Made by a program: the position numbers and the translations under genes
The notes under the pieces: model-generated
The model's database searches: none
What the model was told of the DNA's origin: nothing
The model's input: only the letters and a program-made list of their open reading frames with translations
Shown here: positions 9,072 through 18,242 of the stretch, one piece after another
Layout of the letters: each line of letters starts with the position of its first letter
Numbering within the stretch: the stretch's first letter is position 1
NCBI GenBank assembly: GCA_030604825.1
Contig: JAUVVB010000007.1
Location: forward strand, 1-64,000
Direction of reading: 5' to 3'
Source of the DNA: Chloroflexota bacterium
GTDB taxonomy: Bacteria > Chloroflexota > Dehalococcoidia > E44-bin15
DNA length: 64,000 bases

Positions 9072-11027
9072 CTAATACGATAGGCGGGGCCAGAGCCATA
9101 CTATCACCAGTACGATGAGCCCCAGCCCTATGACGATGGGCACTATGTGCCACCAGACGGTCCACCACTCCAGGCTGAAGAAGCCGTCGCCGCCAAGGCG
9201 GGCCAGGATGGTGAAGTGGCTGAGGTGACTTACCTGGGCACAGGCGGTTTGTGTTGCCCGATTTACCTCGGTGGACAGTGACTCCCACTGGTTCGTGGTA
9301 TCATTGTAGACTGCCAGCCTCAGCCTGCCGGGGTCGCCATCTGCGGCATCCAGGTCTTCATCGGTGTATTTGACGCAAACCTCAATGGACTTTTGCAGCT
9401 CCCTCGTTGCCGTCATGGTGAAACAGGTTCCGCCCAGCTCGAAGCCCTCTGGAGCTGCGGGGCAGGCTGTCTGGCCCTGAATGCTCACCACGGCAGTGGC
9501 GTTGAAGGCCCCTTCAGGGAAGGTAACGGTAACCCTTCCATCATCGGTCTCCACCGTACCCCCTGCTGTGGTCACCTCATCTGTTATCGGCGAGATGACT
9601 ACGGAAGGCGGATTTACGGTGAGGGTCACTGGAACTGTTCGGGGGGTGTTGGCTGCGCCTATGGCCCTGATGGTAATGATAGCGCTGTAGCTGCCGTCAG
9701 CGAGCCCATCGATGTCCACTGACACGGTCACATTGTCCGTCTCCCCTGTAGAGGTTCCGCTTACGGGGCTGAAGGTTAGCCAGTCGGCATTGTCGACCAC
9801 GGACCAGCTTAAGGTCCCGATACCGGAGTTGCTTATCCCCAGCGTTTTGCTTGATGGGTTGGCTCCCCCTTCAGTGGCAGTGAAGCTAAGGCTTGTTGGG
9901 GTACATTGTATTTCGGGACCTGTAGGTGTAGGCGTGGGGGTTAGTGTGGGCGTAGGAGTTGGTGTAGGGGTGGGAGTAGGGGTGGTCGGTGCACTTATGG
10001 TGAGGGTCACTGGCACTGTCTGTGGCGTGTTGGTGGCCCCCGTAGCCGAAATGGTAATGGTGGCGTTGTAAGTGGCGGCGCTCATACCAGAGATGCTCAC
10101 TGAGGCCGTCACGTTGTCCGTCTCCCCCGTGGAGGTTCCGCTTGTGGGGCTGAGGGTGAGCCAGGCGGCGTTGTCGCTCACCGACCAGTTCAATGTCCCA
10201 CCGCCGGAATTCCTTATGCCCAGCGTTTGGTTTGATGGATTAGCTCCCCCTTGGGTGGCGCTGAAGGTCAGGCTTGTTGGGTTGTAGGCTATGGTAGGCG
10301 GATTGATGCTGAGGGTCACCCCCACCTCCACCGGAGTAAGGCTGTCCCCCGTTATGGTGATGGTAGCACCATAGCTGCCAGCCGGCAGCCCAGAGATATC
10401 CACGGACACGGTCACACTGTCCTGCTCGCCAGTGGAGGACCCGGTGGTGGGGTTCAGGCTAAGCCAGATGGCATCGTCGCTCACAGACCAGCTCAAGCTC
10501 CCTCCCCCAGCGTTCCATATGCTCAAGGTTTGGGATGTTGGGTTGACCCCTTCGGTGGTAGTGAAGGTGAAGCTCACAGGGCTATACGCTATTTCGGGAG
10601 GTGTTGGCTCTATGGTCAAGGTCACTATCACCGTCCATGTTTGGGAGGTCCCCACCTCCGAGATAGTGATAGTGGCATTATAAGGAGAGCCAGCAGCGCT
10701 CAGCCCAGAGATATCCACCGACACCGTAACCTCGTCCTCCTCCACCGTACACTCCCCGCTCGTGGGGTTCAACATGAGCCACTCAGCGTCGTCAGTCAGG
10801 GACCAGTAAAGGATCTCATCCCCGGCATTCCATATCCTCAAGGTCTGGGATGATGGGTTCGCTCCCCCTTCGGCGGCGGTGAAGGTGAATTCACTAGGGT
10901 CACAGGCTATGACCGGGTCAACCTTTGCCCTTGTAGGCGGTGACACTTGGGCAACGAGGGCGCCGATAACGGAAAGTAGTGTGATGACTACCAACAGTAT
11001 GACCAGAACTTTCGCCCTTTTCTTCAC
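9072..11027 (-). CDS. secreted/surface protein with four BACON-like repeats, Pro-Thr linker and C-terminal TM helix
   Basis: N-terminal signal/TM helix; four ~90-aa repeats (TLxIxNxGxGxLxWSVxDxAxWLxLxPxSGxSTGExDxVTVSVDISGL); TPTPTPTP linker; hydrophobic C-terminus IVPIVIGLGLIVLVIVWLW. Confidence 0.85.
   Translation of the reverse strand: MKKRAKVLVILLVVITLLSVIGALVAQVSPPTRAKVDPVIACDPSEFTFTAAEGGANPSSQTLRIWNAGDEILYWSLTDDAEWLMLNPTSGECTVEEDEVTVSVDISGLSAAGSPYNATITISEVGTSQTWTVIVTLTIEPTPPEIAYSPVSFTFTTTEGVNPTSQTLSIWNAGGGSLSWSVSDDAIWLSLNPTTGSSTGEQDSVTVSVDISGLPAGSYGATITITGDSLTPVEVGVTLSINPPTIAYNPTSLTFSATQGGANPSNQTLGIRNSGGGTLNWSVSDNAAWLTLSPTSGTSTGETDNVTASVSISGMSAATYNATITISATGATNTPQTVPVTLTISAPTTPTPTPTPTPTPTLTPTPTPTGPEIQCTPTSLSFTATEGGANPSSKTLGISNSGIGTLSWSVVDNADWLTFSPVSGTSTGETDNVTVSVDIDGLADGSYSAIITIRAIGAANTPRTVPVTLTVNPPSVVISPITDEVTTAGGTVETDDGRVTVTFPEGAFNATAVVSIQGQTACPAAPEGFELGGTCFTMTATRELQKSIEVCVKYTDEDLDAADGDPGRLRLAVYNDTTNQWESLSTEVNRATQTACAQVSHLSHFTILARLGGDGFFSLEWWTVWWHIVPIVIGLGLIVLVIVWLWPRLSY
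9921..9990. repeat. low-complexity Pro-Thr codon repeat inside the BACON-like gene
   Basis: Purine/T-rich ggtgtaggcgtggggg-type degenerate repeat encoding TPTPTPTP on the minus strand. Confidence 0.85.
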
Positions 11028-11066
11028 GCCATTTCCTCAAAATGAGAAGAAGGAAACCTCCCTTCC

Positions 11067-11111
11067 CCCCAATATTGGGGTAATATATCAGAGTTGATAG
11101 CTAATAGTCAA
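11067..11111 (-). promoter_or_regulatory. putative sigma70-like promoter with a 14-bp palindrome upstream of the BACON-like gene
   Basis: Minus strand: TTGACT - 18 nt - TATATT followed immediately by CCCCAATATTGGGG (perfect palindrome, 11067-11080). Confidence 0.5.
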
Positions 11112-11302
11112 CCCCTATCGCAGGCGGCAGCAGCCGGGCTGTCAGCAGGATAAAGGCGCCATCCCTCTAATGGCTTGATTTGTCGTTGATAGGGGCTTCA
11201 GGCGCGTATTTCTTAACTCTTGACCGGCAGCAAGGTCATGCTTTATGCTACACCTAGATTTCCTATCTGTTAGCGACGAATGCACTTGGGAGCATTGGCG
11301 TA

Positions 11303-11926
11303 GTGGAAGCATTTTATCCTGCATTATTAGCCGTGTCCGCTTTTTGCCTAGGTGCCTGTCCCTTTTCGGTGTGGATTGGGCGGTGGTTCTTGGGCAAAGA
11401 CATAAGAGATTACGGAGACGGTAACCCCGGGGCAGCCAATGTCTTCCGAGCTGGAGGTCGTAAGTCAGGTTGCCTTGCTGTAATTTTGGACACGGCCAAA
11501 GGTGTACCTTTCGTAGCCCTAGCACATTTCTTCTTTGGATTGCCTGAAGTGGTGGTTATGGCAGTGGCACTGAGTGCCATATTGGGACACGCCTTTTCCC
11601 CCCTGCTTCGACTGAGAGGCGGAAAGTCCATAGCCGTTACCTTTGGCGTCCTCCTGGCTCTGCCTCAACATGAGATGCTTCTGGCCTTCGCTGTCTTTCT
11701 GATCTTGGGCTTCCTCTTCATAGAGATTGACGCTTGGATTGTCATGCTCGCGCCGGTAGGCTCATTGATCTACCTGGTAACTACCGGGAAGAGCTCGTGG
11801 GAATTGCTATTTATGTTTTGTGTCCTCGCTATCCTGGCCATAAAACATTTTGACGACCTGCGAACTATTCCAAGAGGTAAAGGAAGACTCATAGGTTGGC
11901 TTCAATCGAGGAGACGGGCAACATGA
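11303..11926 (+). CDS. plsY: PlsY-like glycerol-3-phosphate acyltransferase
   Basis: DIRDYGDGNPGAANVFRAGG, GHAFSPLLRLRGGKSIAVTFGVLL, multiple TM helices. Confidence 0.85.
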   Translation: MEAFYPALLAVSAFCLGACPFSVWIGRWFLGKDIRDYGDGNPGAANVFRAGGRKSGCLAVILDTAKGVPFVALAHFFFGLPEVVVMAVALSAILGHAFSPLLRLRGGKSIAVTFGVLLALPQHEMLLAFAVFLILGFLFIEIDAWIVMLAPVGSLIYLVTTGKSSWELLFMFCVLAILAIKHFDDLRTIPRGKGRLIGWLQSRRRAT

Positions 11927-11950
11927 GTCGGCAGCAACAGGATTGAGAGC

Positions 11951-13099
11951 ATGTTATATCAGCTAGTGGTAGCCGCTGGCCTTCTTAGCTTTATCCTTAA
12001 TCTCATCCTCAATCTGAGAACCCTCAAGACGCCACGTAGTGATAGTAAGGTACCCGAGCCAGCACCTCTTATCTCTGTCCTTATTCCCGCCAGGGATGAA
12101 GAGGCAAATATAGGGGCCTGCTTAGAGTCTCTACAGAAACAGGATTACCCCAATTTTGAGATCGTAGTGCTGGATGACAGCTCCACCGATAACACAGCTA
12201 ACATTGCGGATAGGATAGCGGCTACAGATAAGCGTATCAGATTGATTAGAGGTGAGCCCTTACCCGAAGGCTGGGCGGGTAAGCCCTTTGCCTGCTATCA
12301 GCTTGCCAAGGAGGCCAGAGGTTCCTGGCTACTGTTTGTTGATGCTGATACTATACATGCCCCTCATATGTTACGCAGTACGCTTGCCCTGGCTTCTGAG
12401 CTCAGAGCCTCCCTGCTCTCCGGAGTCCCTCGCCAGCTTGCCACTTCCTTAGCCCAGAAGGTAGCAATCCCAGTACTGTACTTTGTTATCCTGAGCTGGC
12501 TACCACTGTGGTGGCTCCAGCGCTCCAAACAACCGAAGCCGTCCCTCGCCATCGGTCAGTTCCTCCTCTTTCCAAGAGAGGAATACTGGCGGATTGGTGG
12601 ACACAAGGCAGTGAAGTCTAGAATACTGGAAGATGTCTGGCTAGGGGTTGAGGTGATCCGGTGTGGTGGCCGACAGGTAGCGGTTGATTTATCACCTGTG
12701 GTTTCGTGTCATATGTACCAGAGCCTAGGGGCGATGTGGGAGGGGTTTGTCAAGTGGATATACTCCGTGGCAGCATTATCCCCAGCAGCACTCGTTGGGC
12801 TGATAATAGCTGGCTATGTTTTCTTTCTGGCGCCATTCTACTGGCTTTGGAATGACTTATTTGTGGCGGCTACTCCCAGTAGTTGGCGAGCCATTGTTAT
12901 TTTCCAGGTAGCTATGATACTGGTTATGCGCTGGCTGGTAGATAATCATTTCAAGCAGCCTGTTGTTTCCACTCTCCTTCACCCGGTTGGGTTCTCATTC
13001 CTTTTTCTAATCGGTTTGTATGCTGGTTCGCGGCGTGTAGTTGGCAGTGGTGTCCGCTGGAAGAACCGGCTGTATGGCAGGGAATCGGGTGTGGAGTAG
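11951..13099 (+). CDS. family 2 glycosyltransferase, membrane-associated
   Basis: LISVLIPARDEEANIGACLESLQKQDYPNFEIVVLDDSSTDNT; LFVDADT; C-terminal TM helices. Confidence 0.9.
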   Translation: MLYQLVVAAGLLSFILNLILNLRTLKTPRSDSKVPEPAPLISVLIPARDEEANIGACLESLQKQDYPNFEIVVLDDSSTDNTANIADRIAATDKRIRLIRGEPLPEGWAGKPFACYQLAKEARGSWLLFVDADTIHAPHMLRSTLALASELRASLLSGVPRQLATSLAQKVAIPVLYFVILSWLPLWWLQRSKQPKPSLAIGQFLLFPREEYWRIGGHKAVKSRILEDVWLGVEVIRCGGRQVAVDLSPVVSCHMYQSLGAMWEGFVKWIYSVAALSPAALVGLIIAGYVFFLAPFYWLWNDLFVAATPSSWRAIVIFQVAMILVMRWLVDNHFKQPVVSTLLHPVGFSFLFLIGLYAGSRRVVGSGVRWKNRLYGRESGVE

Positions 13100-13316
13100 A
13101 TATAATCTGAGACGCTTGGCTGATGGTGGCACTAAGACCATAGGTCTAAGAAAACTGGGAATTCCTTCTTGCTTGCAAATCCTCCCATTTTCCTGTATAC
13201 TTGCGATAGTGGTTATGATCTAGGTTACCGATCCACTGTGAAATAGACCTCAGGTTTACTTACAGGCATTGGATGACCAAAATCTAGCCGACTACCAAAG
13301 GAAAGGAGGTCATCCA

Positions 13317-13622
13317 ATGAGCTTTGTGGAAAAGTCGCTACAGTGCTCTAGTTGTGGGAGTGCCTTCACCTTCAGCGCCGAAGAACAGGAATTCTTTGCC
13401 GCTAAAGGGTACACCAATGAGCCTAAGCGCTGCCTATCATGCCGTGAAGCAAGGAAAGCGGAACGGTCTGGGTATGGTAGCTACAGGCCCAGGCGTGAGA
13501 TGTATCCCGCAGTGTGTGCTGAGTGCGGTCGAGAAACACAAGTGCCCTTCGAGCCGCGCGAAGGCAGACCGGTGTATTGCAGCGATTGCTACAACAAGGT
13601 AAAATTGAGCCAGCAGCGCTAA
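13317..13622 (+). CDS. zinc-ribbon protein with CxxC motifs (zf_trcl-like)
   Basis: CSSCGSAFTFSAEEQEFFAAKGY...CLSCREARK...CAECGRETQVPF...YCSDCYNK; SD aaaggaggtcatcc. Confidence 0.85.
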   Translation: MSFVEKSLQCSSCGSAFTFSAEEQEFFAAKGYTNEPKRCLSCREARKAERSGYGSYRPRREMYPAVCAECGRETQVPFEPREGRPVYCSDCYNKVKLSQQR

Positions 13623-13642
13623 TTTTGCCATGACCAGGCAAA

Positions 13643-13670
13643 AGGAGGCCGGGGCTAAGCCCGGCCTCCT
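13643..13670 (+). terminator. strong hairpin between zinc-ribbon and RRM genes
   Basis: AGGAGGCCGGG-GCTAAG-CCCGGCCTCCT, 11-bp GC-rich stem; no clear T tract. Confidence 0.5.
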
Positions 13671-13697
13671 CTACCTCTAAAATGATGGAGGGTGGTT

Positions 13698-14045
13698 ATG
13701 AATATCTATGTGGGCAATCTATCGCGCGAGATCACAGAGGGGGAATTGCGGGAGGCATTTGAGGCTTTCGGGCAGGTCACAGCCGCCAGAATCATCACGG
13801 ACCAATTCGGCGGCGCATCGAGAGGATTTGGATTCGTGGAGATGTCTGACAAAGCTGAAGCCCAAGCCGCGATCACCAGCCTGAACGGCAAGGAGTTGAA
13901 AGGACGAACGCTTATCGTCAATGAGGCTCGACCTCGCTCCGAAGGCGGTCGAGGTGGCGGAAGGCCAGGTGGAGGCTATGGAGGTGGTGGAGGCTATGGG
14001 GGTGGTGGAAGGCCAGGTGGAGGTGGTAGGCGGCGTTCCTGGTAA
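13698..14045 (+). CDS. RNA-binding protein, RRM domain with glycine-rich tail
   Basis: MNIYVGNLSREITEGELREAF (RNP2), GASRGFGFVEM (RNP1), C-terminal GGGGYGGGG; SD gatggagggtgg. Confidence 0.92.
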   Translation: MNIYVGNLSREITEGELREAFEAFGQVTAARIITDQFGGASRGFGFVEMSDKAEAQAAITSLNGKELKGRTLIVNEARPRSEGGRGGGRPGGGYGGGGGYGGGGRPGGGGRRRSW

Positions 14046-14082
14046 GCGGCGATCAGACATAACAAATTCACGATAGAACTTC

Positions 14083-14164
14083 GCCTAACAACGTGTAAAA
14101 GACTACGCATCGCCCACTCCAAATTCGGCTTCGCTGAACTTCTTTTACACCGATACCGTTAGCC
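14083..14164 (+). repeat. attC-like imperfect inverted repeat downstream of RRM gene
   Basis: GCCTAAC-AAC-GTGTAAAAGA-(38 nt)-TCTTTTACAC-CGATACC-GTTAGCC. Confidence 0.45.
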
Positions 14165-14264
14165 GATAGCTCACTTTAGGTTTAGCACTCCGTGAAGGAA
14201 AGCCTCTTTCGAAGGCGCTCGCAGGTAACAATTGTCCATTTCGTGCAGCCACGAGCAAACAAAA

Positions 14265-14294
14265 AGGGGAAGCGGATTCGAATCCGCTTCCCCT
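14265..14294 (-). terminator. Rho-independent terminator (minus strand)
   Basis: Perfect 30-bp palindrome AGGGGAAGCGGATTCGAATCCGCTTCCCCT; followed on the minus strand by TTTTTGTTTG. Confidence 0.75.
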
Positions 14295-14810
14295 CCATAG
14301 TCGGGAGTTAGAGCTCCAGCCCCCATTGCTTCGGGGCTCTAGCCGCAGCCTTCGCCCCCATGGTAGAGGTCTATGGCCTCCCTGATCGCCTGCCTCAATT
14401 CCTCTTTACCTTTACCCATCTCACCCCTTTTCTGGGCATGGTTCGGGGACCGGATCCCCCAGCTCGGAGAGGGTTCCCCCTTCCCCACATTCGGGGCACA
14501 CCCTGCGCCGCTCAGTGCCAAGGGCGAGCTGCCTCTCCCGCTCCTGCCACCACCACACGCTCTCACCCCTTCGAGGATAGTGGTGGCCACTGTCAGTGTC
14601 AACCCTTCCTAGCTTGTTATGGAGTTTTGTCAAATCTACAGCCAATACTTTCTAGGTTCGCCTAGCTTTAACCTATGTGTCTGCGAGGAGGAGCGGTCAC
14701 AAAATGCTAAAGGGTATTAGCCCTGGGGAGTGGGGGTGCTTTAGTAGCTTGTGACCAGAGATTTGGTGTGCTATCATGCCCAAAGGGCAATTCTTTATTG
14801 AGGAGGAACC

Positions 14811-15617
14811 ATGAACTATCAAAATCTGGAGTTCGAGAGCCGCAATGGCATCGGCGTTCTCACCCTCAACCGTCCGGAGCGGCTCAACGCCCTGTCGCTG
14901 CCGCTGGTCGAGGAGCTCGGTCAATTCTTCGCCGACGTGAAAGAGGATCGGGATACTCGTGTTATCATCGTGAGGGGCGCGGGGCGCGCCTTCTGTGCCG
15001 GTGCCGATCTCAAAGAGATGCAGGGGCGCGCCCAAGAAGAGGATTTCACTCGCCTGCAGGCCAGGTACAGGGTGCAGCAGATGTTTGGCAACATCGTGGT
15101 GAGGATGCGTGATGCCCCCCAGCCGCTCATTGCAGCCATCCGTGGCGCCGCTGTTGGCGGGGGTTTAAGCATCTGTCTGGCCTGCGACGCCCGCATCGCA
15201 GGGGAGTCGGCACGTTTCAGTGCCGCCTTCATCCGGATAGGGCTCTCTGCCGGTGATATGGGGACATCCTATTTCCTGCCCCGACTGGTGGGGCTATCGC
15301 GGGCCGCTGAGATCCTCTATACCGGGCGCTTCATAGATGCGGCCACTGCAGAGCGCATCGGCCTCGTATCACGCGTTGTCCCTGATGAAAAGGTGGATGA
15401 GGAAGCCCTCGAGCTGGCCGGTGAGATGGTGCGAAACTCGCCCTTCGGATTGCGGATGACGAAAGAGCTCCTGAACCAGAACGTCGACGCTCCCAGCCTG
15501 GCCACCGCTATCCATCTCGAGAATCGCACCCAGACCCTTTGTGTTCTAACCGAGGACTTCATGGAGGGGGTGCTTGCATTCCTGCAGAAGAGGGAGGCGC
15601 AGTACCGCGATCGCTGA
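14811..15617 (+). CDS. enoyl-CoA hydratase/isomerase family protein
   Basis: GAGRAFCAGADLKEMQ, AAIRGAAVGGGLSICLACDARIA; SD gaggaggaacc. Confidence 0.92.
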   Translation: MNYQNLEFESRNGIGVLTLNRPERLNALSLPLVEELGQFFADVKEDRDTRVIIVRGAGRAFCAGADLKEMQGRAQEEDFTRLQARYRVQQMFGNIVVRMRDAPQPLIAAIRGAAVGGGLSICLACDARIAGESARFSAAFIRIGLSAGDMGTSYFLPRLVGLSRAAEILYTGRFIDAATAERIGLVSRVVPDEKVDEEALELAGEMVRNSPFGLRMTKELLNQNVDAPSLATAIHLENRTQTLCVLTEDFMEGVLAFLQKREAQYRDR

Positions 15618-15869
15618 GCTGAGGTGCCTATAAACTGCCCATGCCCGGCGGGCTCACTCGTAGACCTTCTCCTCGACTGCCTCCACCTCGGTGAGGGCAC
15701 AGCAACTCGCAATTTGACAGCTCTATGGGGAAATAGTACATTAGAACCGCGCATAGCATTGGGACAGGGTGGATATGAAGGGTCGAAAGGCCGCTCGAAC
15801 CCGCGTTTATTCGGAGAGGAGGCCAAGAAGCTTTTCTGGCCATGATGCGGCCATGAAGGGAGGCGAAAG

Positions 15870-16964
15870 ATGATAAGGACGAAACTTTGTGATCTGGTGG
15901 GAATAAAACACCCCATAATCCAGGCGGGCATGGGACCGTGGAAAACGGAAAAACTGGCCATAGCGGCAGCCAATGCTGGGATATTGGGGATCATCAGCAC
16001 CAGCGGCATAATTGCCGAGGCAATGGGAATGGCCGTGGTGGGCGAGCCAGACAGGCCTGGGGAGGGTGAAAGGACACCATATGAGATGACAAAGCAGCTT
16101 ATCCTTAGGGTTAAGGAGGCTACCCGGGAGGCAAAGGGCATCTTCGGCATCAACTGTATGGTGTCGGCAGAGCTAGTTCAAGGAGCTAGGGACATTATTA
16201 GCGGGACGCTTGATGCCAGGGAGGAAGATCCGGAGGTTAAGGAAAGATTGAGGGTGATAATCACCTCAGCTGGCGATCCTCTACCCTGGGCCGAGGTAAT
16301 AAAGCCTTCAGGGGCAAAGTGGTTTCATGTTGTTCCCTCGGTGCGCCATGCCCAGCGGTGCGAACGAGCCGGGGTAGATGCAATAATTGCCTCAGGGCAT
16401 GAGGCTGGTGGACATACCGCTTGGGAACCAGTTCACAGCATGGTCCTGTTACCGGCAGTGGCCAAAGCAGTGAATACCCCAGTTGTTGGAGCGGGTGGAT
16501 TTTGTGATGGGGCCAGCCTGGTAGCTGCCTTAGCCCTGGGGGCTTGCGGTGTTCAGATGGGCACCAGATTCATAGCTACTCAGGAGAGCGATTTTGTGCC
16601 GCTATGGAAGAACCGGGTACTGAAAAGTGGGGAGAGAGACACCTTAGCGGCCAGGGGATTCGTTGGGCCGCTAAGGTATTTAAAGAATAGGGCCTCCATC
16701 GAGCTTACCGAGCTTACCTTGAAGAAGACCCCCCGCCTGTATTTAGGGGAGCCAGATGTAGCCCTTGACCCCGATATCTGGAGTGTAGAATCGCAGGGCA
16801 TGGCAAACCTGATGGGAGACGATGATGAGAAAGCGCTTTTCTACGGGGGCGAGGTAGCCGGTAGGTTCGAAGACCTCCCCACCGTAAAAGAGCTGGTAGA
16901 GAGGATAGTGAAGGAGGCTGAAGAAATCATCTCCTCTCTGCCAGGATTTATTAAACCCAAATAG
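15870..16964 (+). CDS. nitronate monooxygenase (2-nitropropane dioxygenase family)
   Basis: PIIQAGMGP, IIASGHEAGGHTAW, GAGGFCDGASLVAALALGACGVQMGTRF. Confidence 0.92.
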   Translation: MIRTKLCDLVGIKHPIIQAGMGPWKTEKLAIAAANAGILGIISTSGIIAEAMGMAVVGEPDRPGEGERTPYEMTKQLILRVKEATREAKGIFGINCMVSAELVQGARDIISGTLDAREEDPEVKERLRVIITSAGDPLPWAEVIKPSGAKWFHVVPSVRHAQRCERAGVDAIIASGHEAGGHTAWEPVHSMVLLPAVAKAVNTPVVGAGGFCDGASLVAALALGACGVQMGTRFIATQESDFVPLWKNRVLKSGERDTLAARGFVGPLRYLKNRASIELTELTLKKTPRLYLGEPDVALDPDIWSVESQGMANLMGDDDEKALFYGGEVAGRFEDLPTVKELVERIVKEAEEIISSLPGFIKPK

Positions 16965-17044
16965 CCCCTTAGCCGTCGGGAGGCGGTTTCCTAGCTTTCG
17001 TCTCGGAGGAAGGCCAAATTCACCCGGATTGAAGCGGGCCTCAA

Positions 17045-17554
17045 CTATAGTTGCAGAATATGCGCCCGGGCTTCGCCTGAGTCAATATTGAGTATGCCAA
17101 CCGTCCCCAGGCCACGGCGATAGTGGAGAAATGTGGGACTACCAGGGTTTACGAAAAGAACACTGCCATGGCGTTGCATCACCGTGGTGTGTTCGTGACC
17201 GAAGACAACGATGTCAGGGGCATCAGGGTCATTTTGCCCCAGGGAGTTCCTTGCTCGCCATGATGCGACCATGTAGGAGTAGGGCCTTTCATGGATGAGC
17301 CAAAGTGTTTGGCCCTCCAGCTTCAGTAGGTGTTTGCTCTTTAGACGCCTGTCTTTTTGGATATCTCCATAGTCGTCGTCACCCCTCGCTGCCACCACTG
17401 GCGCGATACGCTCCAGCTCGTCCAGCACGGAGGGGATGTAGATGTCGCCGGCGTGTAGGATAAGGTCGACCCCGCGGAAAGCTTGCACTATTTGAGGAGG
17501 CAGTGCTTGCGCCACTTCGGGAATATGTGTATCTGATAACAGCCCAATGCGCAT
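17045..17554 (-). CDS. YfcE/MJ0936-like metallophosphoesterase
   Basis: MRIGLLSDTHIPE, DLILHAGDIY, VFGHEHTTV, LFVNPGSPT. Confidence 0.9.
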   Translation of the reverse strand: MRIGLLSDTHIPEVAQALPPQIVQAFRGVDLILHAGDIYIPSVLDELERIAPVVAARGDDDYGDIQKDRRLKSKHLLKLEGQTLWLIHERPYSYMVASWRARNSLGQNDPDAPDIVVFGHEHTTVMQRHGSVLFVNPGSPTFLHYRRGLGTVGILNIDSGEARAHILQL

Positions 17555-17765
17555 CCGACATAGCATTATGAGCGGCCTAACCCCCCTTGTCAAGAAAGGC
17601 CGAGGTAGGCATGTTGCGTAGGACGGTTCCGATTCGTCCTGAGACCCGGGCTTCGCTTAAACAATCCATCGCAGTGTGATCCAACAATTCGCCCAATTGC
17701 TAAATCATTGTGGCCTAGGGGAGAATGAGCGGCTACAAGTGTAAGCCAGGCCCCGCTTTCCAGGC

Positions 17766-17993
17766 TTAGGGCCAGAAGAGCTTCTGAGCTTCTTTCCTCA
17801 GTTCAGCCCGGAAATCGGGGTGGGCAACGGCAATAAGCTTCTCCGCCCGCCTCCGCTGCGACTTACCCATCAGGCTGGCAATCCCGTACTCGGTGACGAT
17901 GAAGTCGGCGTAGGTGCGGGGCATGCTGACCATGACGCCTTCCTCCATCAAGGGCACTCCATTGCTATGGGCGAGTGCTATCTGCGACTGCAA
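17766..17993 (-). pseudogene. C-terminal remnant of acetyl-CoA hydrolase/transferase
   Basis: Only the C-terminal ~75 aa present: TYADFIVTEYGIASLMGKSQRRRAEKLIAVAHPDFRAELRKEAQKLFWP; no N-terminal part upstream, where tRNA genes begin. Confidence 0.7.
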
Positions 17994-18028
17994 CCTTGGT
18001 GCTAGCTGAAGGGTGGTCTACAGGATTG

Positions 18029-18101
18029 CTCCCCGGGCAGGACTCGAACCTGCGACTTGGCGGTTAACAGCCGCCCGCTCTACCAACTGAGCTACCGGGG
18101 A
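18029..18101 (-). tRNA. tRNA-Asn (GTT)
   Basis: Reverse complement TCCCCGGTAGCTCAGTTGGTAGAGCGGGCGGCTGTTAACCGCC...GGTTCGAGTCC..CCGGGGAG folds as cloverleaf. Confidence 0.95.
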
Positions 18102-18120
18102 ATTTTTGTGGTCGAAAAAG

Positions 18121-18191
18121 CTGCCGAGCCTGGATTCGAACCAGGGCTTAGGGATCCAAAGTCCCCCGTGCTACCGCTACACAACTCGGCA
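18121..18191 (-). tRNA. tRNA-Gln (TTG)
   Basis: TGCCGAGTTGTGTAGCGGTAGCACGGGGGACTTTGGATCCC..GGTTCGAATCC..CTCGGCAG. Confidence 0.93.
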
Positions 18192-18242
18192 TCTTTTCAC
18201 CCCAACCAAAGAAAACCCTGGCTAAGCTAATGCTCGAAAAAG

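Noticed and set aside
9921-9990. Possible CRISPR or tandem non-coding repeat
   Set aside because: It is a degenerate Pro-Thr codon run inside a coding region, with no spacers.
10251-10853. 200-aa plus-strand ORF
   Set aside because: Antisense to the BACON-repeat gene; periodicity simply mirrors the protein repeats.
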